A stretch of DNA of 64,000 nucleotides from Hypomyces perniciosus. Taxonomy: Eukaryota; Ascomycota; Sordariomycetes; Hypocreales; Hypocreaceae. Position numbers and translations under genes: made by a program. Positions 58,658 to 64,000 of the stretch are shown piece after piece. The DNA lies in the NCBI GenBank assembly GCA_008477525.1, contig SPDT01000008.1, positions 682,001 through 746,000 on the forward strand, written 5' to 3'. The notes under the pieces are model-generated. The model was not told the origin of the DNA. It worked only from the letters and a program-made list of their open reading frames with translations, and ran no database searches. Positions within the stretch are counted from its first letter, which is position 1. Every line of letters begins with the position of its first letter.

Positions 58658-59352
58658 ATGGATCTGACCAGCACACTTCTTTGCTGCCTCTCCGGCAGGG
58701 ATAACTCCTCTGCTATTACACTGCAAGGCCCCCCGACCGGAATCATCAACGAGAAGCCCTCCCTCCAACCCCTTCTCACGCCATCCACCAACATCGAAAC
58801 AACGGCCGAAAATATCGTCACCATTCTCCTCCAGGCGGAAAAGCGAGGCGCCACCCTGAAGGCACAGCTCAACGACGCTGTGACAGCCACAGGCTGGACA
58901 GAATGGCTTGCCGAGAAGGTGCTCCGCAAGCTCGAAGAAGCACTCCGAGCAGGCCGCGAGAAGATGGGCCCCGCGCTTGCCGACGCCTACGATACCGCCA
59001 TGGAGGCCGTCAAGGAGGAGTTTTCCACGCTGTGGGAATATGCGAGGGAGCACCCGCTGGAGATTGCGGTTGTGGTGGTGCTCTCGCTTCTGGCGTTGGG
59101 GGTGCTGGTGGAGTTAGCGCCGTTCGTAGTGGAGGCCTTGGGCTTTGGGGAGCTTGGGCCCGTGGAAGGTGAGTTTACTACTACTTCAAGACTGCTCCAT
59201 ATACATCTATAGATTCAAGGTTGAGGTTTGTTGACTTGGTGATAGGGTCGTTTGCGGCGGGGTGGCAGGCTACATATGGTGAGTCCGTTCCCAAGGGAAG
59301 CCTGTTCTCTTTGTTTCAACGACTGGGAATGACTTGGGGGAAGAAGGCTTGA
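58658..59352 (+). CDS. Small membrane protein, IFI6/ISG12-like
   Basis: Exons 58658-59168 and 59246-59352; 77-nt intron (GTGAGT...ATAG); 205 aa. The ATG at 58658 begins MDLTSTLLCC; the frame is open upstream without a better start. A helical amphipathic segment (residues about 45-120) is followed by hydrophobic LEIAVVVVLSLLALGVLVELAPFVVEALGFGELGP. Exon 2 continues VEG/SFAAGWQATYGESVPKGSLFSLFQRLGM, a pattern found in fungal IFI6/27-type proteins. An apparent GTGAGT donor in exon 2 is not used, because reading through gives the family-like end. Family assignment is from memory of the pattern. Probably mitochondrial or other membrane; function unknown in fungi. Confidence 0.72.
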
Positions 59353-61239
59353 AGTGGGATGAAGTATTACCGAGTGTTCCGTAGTAGTATTACAACGGGA
59401 CTACGAAGGACTATCTGTTACTAATTGACTGTGAACTGCCGGTTGTTGATGATTCTTTTGCCTATCTCGAGTTATGTAAACTTACAAGCCATCACTTACA
59501 ATACTCCGTAGAGCTTCCGGAATATGGACAGTCATCGTGAGTGGAGATTGGTCATTCAATGGCGACCAACACAAGGCAAGGGATCGGATAAGGAGATTGA
59601 CCAACGGAGTCGGACGGGTGTTAAAAAGCCACCCCACCTGGTCTTTCAGCAGCTACGAGTACGGAGTAGTATAATACGAGTTAACTGAGGCTGTCACTAG
59701 AAGGCCATCGGGTGAGCCATTGCATCAGCCTTGTGGACAATAGTATATAGTAGTACCTATAGGTAGTACTCCGTATTATTAGTGGGTTCCCTGCCAAGAT
59801 GCCGTAGGGGGAAAAAAAGGAAAAAAGGGGCAAAGAAAAACGAAGCAAAAAAAAGAGAGAGAAACAGAGAGAAACAGAGAGAAATTGGCGGCAGGTTAAA
59901 GCTTTTTTTCCTTAGCTATAACTAGTACTTTGGATGGAGAATTCTTGATTGGCATGGCGCAGATCAGCAGAATCCGGCTTGTATACCCGTGTGTGCCGGT
60001 TTGAGATGGGAGAGCGGCTGAGCAGGGCTGAATACGGAGTACTACTACTAGTAGTCGACCTATCTCGTGTACGGAGTATTACGAGTACTAGGAATACCAT
60101 TACTAGTTGATAGCGTATGATGAAACAGTATGGTATTGATTTCCCCCTTCGGCTCTACTCTGAAACACTGCCACCTCCCTGTGTCGTCATAACCGCTGCA
60201 CATCCCAGGGGTCCATACCGTACGCGATAGCGATAGCGTAGCTCATCCAATAGCGCGCCCAAGGTCTGCTTCTGTCCTTGTCTAGCTCCTGCAGAGCTCG
60301 ACGAATGGGGGGGCCAATGTGCTCCGAGTTTCGCGACAGCTTCTTGTTCGGGTTTCCATTAGAATCCGGAGCCGCCCCAGTGTCCGAGTGCGTTCTCTCC
60401 TGTATGCTGGTTGATCTCCGTCGCCTTCACTCCCTTCTCCGTGCGTGCCACATTTCTGCCCTGCCCGCCCTGGTCGACCCGCTGCGTTGGGACTGTTGTT
60501 GATGAACGCTGGCAGGTAATATTAATAGCTCAATCCCTGTTGTCATCTCAACCCCTCTCTACCGAGTAGTATTACGGAGCAGGGACCGTGCCTTTATTTA
60601 TTTTTACTACTACTCGTACGAGTACTCGTGGTATCCTTATCCAGTATCGCAACATTCTGCACGGCACCGTTGCGTCCACCCGTACTCCGTACTCCGTAGA
60701 GAGCCAAGATACGAGTAGCTTTTGAAACAGGCACAAAAAAGGAGAGTCGCCAACGGGAGAGACACTGTTTCTTTTTATTTATCTTTTTATTTATTTATTT
60801 ATTTATTTAGTTTCTTTTTTTCTACGTTGTCTGGCGGCAACATCAGGGGAATTCCGTTCTGTCCCTGGCGTTTGTGTTTGTCTCTGTTCTGTTCTGTTCT
60901 GTTCTGTTCCGCTCTGTCTGTTGACATTTGGCTGGAACGAGACAGCCTCTCAAGTACTCCGTATTATATACTAGTACATACTCGTACTGCACCGAACGAG
61001 CATCCAGGCTCGTTATCTTATCCCTGAGCTGTTACGCGGCCAAGACCAAGACTTCCTTTGCTGCGACCTCCCTCTTTTTCTTCTTCTTCTTCTCTCGCTT
61101 CCATTCATTCGTTTGTCACCGTCACACAAGACTCTTTTCTTCTTTTCTTCTTTTCCATCTCGCCATCGATCCTCCGCCTCGCCCTCTCCTCCCCTCTCCT
61201 CTCCTCTCCTCTGCCACTCTCCCATCGTTTCTCGCCAAG
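59353..61239. other. Intergenic / long GT31 leader
   Basis: 1.9 kb with nine exact TACGGAGTA/TACTCCGTA copies between 59502 and 60963. (TTTA)n and (GTTCT)n repeats lie at 60785-60910, and a CT-rich stretch sits just before the GT31 start. No gene supported. Confidence 0.5.
60785..60910 (+). repeat. (TTTA)n and (GTTCT)n microsatellites
   Basis: TTTA units about 60785-60809 and GTTCT units about 60885-60910, in the region upstream of the glycosyltransferase. Confidence 0.8.
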
Positions 61240-63018
61240 ATGGGAGTTGACAACAGGCTGTGGCCCTCTTCTTGGCGAACCTTCAACATGATTCCATCCC
61301 GCCACTGGCGAGCCGCATTGATTGTCGGCCTCACATTCATGCTCGTCCTGCCCCTCTACCAACTCCGCGATCACACCAGAGCCAGCTACTACAAGCAATT
61401 TCTCTATGACCACGTCGCCAAATATCTCGACGACCCAGGCATCTACAACAATACCTTGTACCAGCATGGCACCGAAAAGACGGTGCATTCGCATTGGAAT
61501 TTCAGCTCGCCGTGTCAAAACTTCCCCAACATGGACAACATCATGCTCGTCATGAAGACCGGCGCAACCGAGGCTTTTGATAAGGTGCCTACTCAATTGC
61601 TCACGAGCTTGCAATGCATCGATGATTTCCTGATCTTCTCAGATAAGGTACGCCATCCGTCATCTCCTGGAAGCTGCAACATGGGTTGCGATGCGAATTT
61701 TCTTCCTGTCCAGCTCCACAAAATAATGGAAGGGACGACAACAAGACTGACACCCGAGATAGGAACAGCAGATCGGCAAATACCACGTGTACAATGTCCT
61801 CGACCGTGTTGACGAAACAATCAAGAGCAAATACAAGGAGTTCAAGCTATACGAAGCTCAGCAGGCCTGCCCGGTTTCGCAGAAGGAGTGCACAAAGGAC
61901 CTGCAGGGTGGATGGGACCTGGATAAGTTCAAGTTCCTGAACATGGTCGTGCGGACGTGGGAGTTGCGTCCCGGTAGGGACTGGTATGTCTTCGCCGAAG
62001 CCGACACGTATGTTGTCTGGTCGACTCTGGTCCACTGGCTGCGCACGAGGGGTAACCCTACGGATAAGCTCTATGTCGGCAGCGTGGCCATGATCAAGGG
62101 CTTTCCCTTTGCCCACGGTGGCAGTGGCTACGTCGTATCCGGCGCGCTCATGTACAAGATGATTCAAGAAATTCCGAACCTGGGGCCGAAATACGATGCC
62201 GAGGCCGGGAAGCAATGCTGTGGAGACGTGCTTTTCTCCATGGCCGTGGACGAGGTCGGAGTTAAGGTCAAACAGGCACACCCCATGTTCAACGGCGAAA
62301 AGCCCAGTACGCTTCCCTATGGACCAGGCCATTGGTGCGAGCCCATCCTGACTATGCATCACATGAATTCCGAAGAGGTCAGCGCAGTGTGGCAGTACGA
62401 GCAGACCAGGACTAAGAAGGTGAGTCAACTTGGTGGCGGATAATTCTGCCAAGACATTCAAAGCATACGCTAACGTGAGAATAGGAGTGGATGCAAATCA
62501 AGGACATCTATCACGCGTTCTTTGCGCCCAACTTGGTCGATCAGCGCAGTGAGTGGGACAACCTCTCAGATGATGTCTGCTACATTGCTTCGGACCCGGA
62601 GAGCCAGAGCAAGGCCACTGAAAAGGCCAAGAATCGGCAAAAGAAGGAGGGAGACAAATCGCCTGTTGAGAAGTGGGCACACAATTCAGCTGCCGCCTGT
62701 GCCAAGGTCTGCGAGGCCGAAGGGCTCAAGGTTTCTGACGAGGAGTTTGCCGCCCTCGAGGACGATGCGGCTCGCAGCCAATTTCTTCGATCCAAGTACG
62801 ACAAAGCCACGAGCAAGAGCCTCAGGAAAAACCGGAAGTGCTTCCAGTGGCGATATCAGAAAGGCGTATGCTGCACCAGCAAGAGCTTCAAGCTTGGCGG
62901 GCCCCTGCGTGAGAAGAACGAGGCCGACAACTGGACAAGTGGATGGTTCGTCAGGGGTATCAACGACTGGATCCAAGAACAAGGCGAATGTGCAGTAGAT
63001 TGGCGGAAGCCTCGTTGA
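61240..63018 (+). CDS. GT31/fringe-like glycosyltransferase, type II membrane protein
   Basis: Exons 61240-61647, 61769-62419 and 62485-63018; 530 aa. Introns are 121 nt (GTACGC...ACAG) and 65 nt (GTGAGT...ATAG), all phase 0. The N-terminus is short and cytosolic, followed by a membrane anchor (about residues 23-43, WRAALIVGLTFMLVLPLYQL). The lumenal domain has MLVMKTGATEAFDKVPTQLL, then the donor-site acidic cluster WYVFAEADTYVVWSTLVHWL, GGSGYVVSGALMYKMI and CGDVLFSMAVDEVGVKV. These are the order and motifs of the fungal DUF604/fringe-like branch of GT31. The C-terminal 170 residues have several cysteines (CFQWRYQKGVCCTSKSF). Golgi glycan elongation is inferred; sugar and acceptor unknown. 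Confidence 0.9.
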
Positions 63019-63949
63019 GGCGTTGCCCCCTGACCACACACATCCGTCACATCGTATCGCACACATGAGAATAACGGAGCATATGCTTTTGGGTGGACAC
63101 CCACGGGGATTTATAACTGCATAGACTGGGGCAATGGCGTTATTTTAAAGGGCAAAAAAAGGGAGCCCTATTTTGGATTATCATCACACCTTTTCTGTGT
63201 AACAGGTTGGAAACACATTTGGATGGGAGCGTACGGATGGACGAGACATCATGGCGTTATTTGGGAAAAAGTATTTTGACACACACACACACATTGCTGC
63301 ATGTACGACACACATAAAACACGTGTTAATTGAGTTGTACAAATTAGAGCTTTACGCCGAGCTTTGAAGAAAATGACAACATATATCATATCTGGCAAGC
63401 AAAACGTGTTCCTTGTCTCTCTTGCACATGCATCTGAAGCTTCGCGAAATCTTCCGACTCTTTTTTTTCTGCGGCAAGCCTTTCTGCACATGGCATGGCG
63501 GGAGCGGGCCGAGGTCAGGGGGTGCTTTGTGCGGGGAGGGTGTCTAACGTTGAGCTATGGATGTTTGGGCTTTTTAGTATTTTCTGTAACTGTATATAAA
63601 GTGTGGGTTGTCGTTCCGTTTTGACCTCTGTTACTGAGTTTTGAGTTTTGATGTGGTGGTGGCGGCGGTGGTGAATGGAGCTGTGGTTATGTTCGCGACG
63701 TCACCATGACTGATTCTTTGAGGATTATGTCTTCTACTAGTATTATGTATGTCAAGTGATATTTGATATGTTATCCCGTTTTCAGTTACGTTTGCAATGC
63801 ATGTCCAGTCGACTAATTCATCAAGCCCTTAGGTATTTCACAATCAACTCGATGCCTCCCAACACCCGATGTGTGTGTCCTGCCCATCATCATATACTGA
63901 ATCCCATTAAATCCTAAACCTGATCATACCCGTCATGATGCGCGCCCAT
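63019..63949. other. 3' flank of the glycosyltransferase
   Basis: AT-rich, with CA repeats near 63281 and a T run near 63460. No gene supported except a possible C-terminus at the right edge. Confidence 0.5.
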
Positions 63950-64000
63950 CTACTGGCGCATAGCAGCAATATTCTTCGCCCCATGGCGTCCACACCGATG
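63950..64000 (-). CDS. Possible C-terminal end of a gene cut by the window edge
   Basis: On the minus strand the frame ends RHGAKNIAAMRQ-stop at 63950. The short Ala/Met-rich helix looks like a plausible C-terminus, but only 16 codons are visible. Low confidence. Confidence 0.25.
   Translation of the reverse strand, partial: HRCGRHGAKNIAAMRQ

Noticed and set aside
59280..59290. GTGAGT donor in the IFI6-like gene
   Set aside because: Reading through gives the family-like YGESVPKGSLFSLFQRLGM end and a normal stop, so an intron here is unnecessary.

Overview
The window comes from a filamentous ascomycete, most likely Eurotiales (Aspergillus/Penicillium type). The evidence is 50-170 nt introns with GTAAGT/GTACGT/GTGAGT donors and CTAAC/CTGAC branch sites, CT-rich 5' flanks, and a gene set typical of Pezizomycotina. 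I rebuilt 22 protein-coding genes by reading splice sites and testing codon phase across every junction; one more gene tail may be cut by the right edge. No rRNA, tRNA, CRISPR or intact transposon was recognised. Species and chromosome cannot be fixed from sequence alone.

Layout. 0-6 kb: a small C2H2 zinc-finger protein (+), a short lysine/serine-rich ORF (+), then a tail-to-tail pair, an FAD amine/amino-acid oxidase (+) and an EgtD/FgaMT-type N-methyltransferase (-). 8.4-20 kb: a 1027-aa disordered protein (+), U1 snRNP protein C (-, with a 6-nt microexon), ERV25/p24 cargo receptor (+) sharing a 315-bp promoter with U1-C, kinetochore protein DSN1 (-) and the stress bZIP factor AtfA (-). 23.7-35 kb: a GST-like protein (-), a protein with ten CCHC zinc knuckles (-), DRE2 (+), KEX1 carboxypeptidase (-) and SFM1 methyltransferase (+). 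35-40.5 kb has no supportable gene. 40.5-48.3 kb: two Ser/Pro-rich proteins (+), the second with a tandem duplication over its stop codon, a GNAT acetyltransferase (-) and an SPX membrane protein (-). 48.3-52.6 kb has no supportable gene. 52.6-63 kb: a SIS-CBS sugar-phosphate isomerase-like protein (-), neutral ceramidase (+), an IFI6-like small membrane protein (+) and a GT31-like glycosyltransferase (+).

Functional themes. Most genes are housekeeping: splicing, secretory traffic and processing, chromosome segregation, Fe-S assembly, ribosomal-protein methylation, phosphate sensing and sphingolipid turnover. The only pair suggesting a dedicated small-molecule pathway is the oxidase/methyltransferase pair at 3.1-6.1 kb, with a 14-bp perfect palindrome upstream of the oxidase.

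Most notable structure: (i) a 6-nt microexon in a gene for a splicing factor; (ii) three introns of length 3n without in-frame stops, so retention would give longer proteins; (iii) a 162-bp-offset tandem duplication that copies a stop codon and leaves the frame open beyond it; (iv) at least 20 exact intergenic copies of TACGGAGTA/TACTCCGTA, far above chance; (v) introns clustering at one position inside repeated zinc knuckles.
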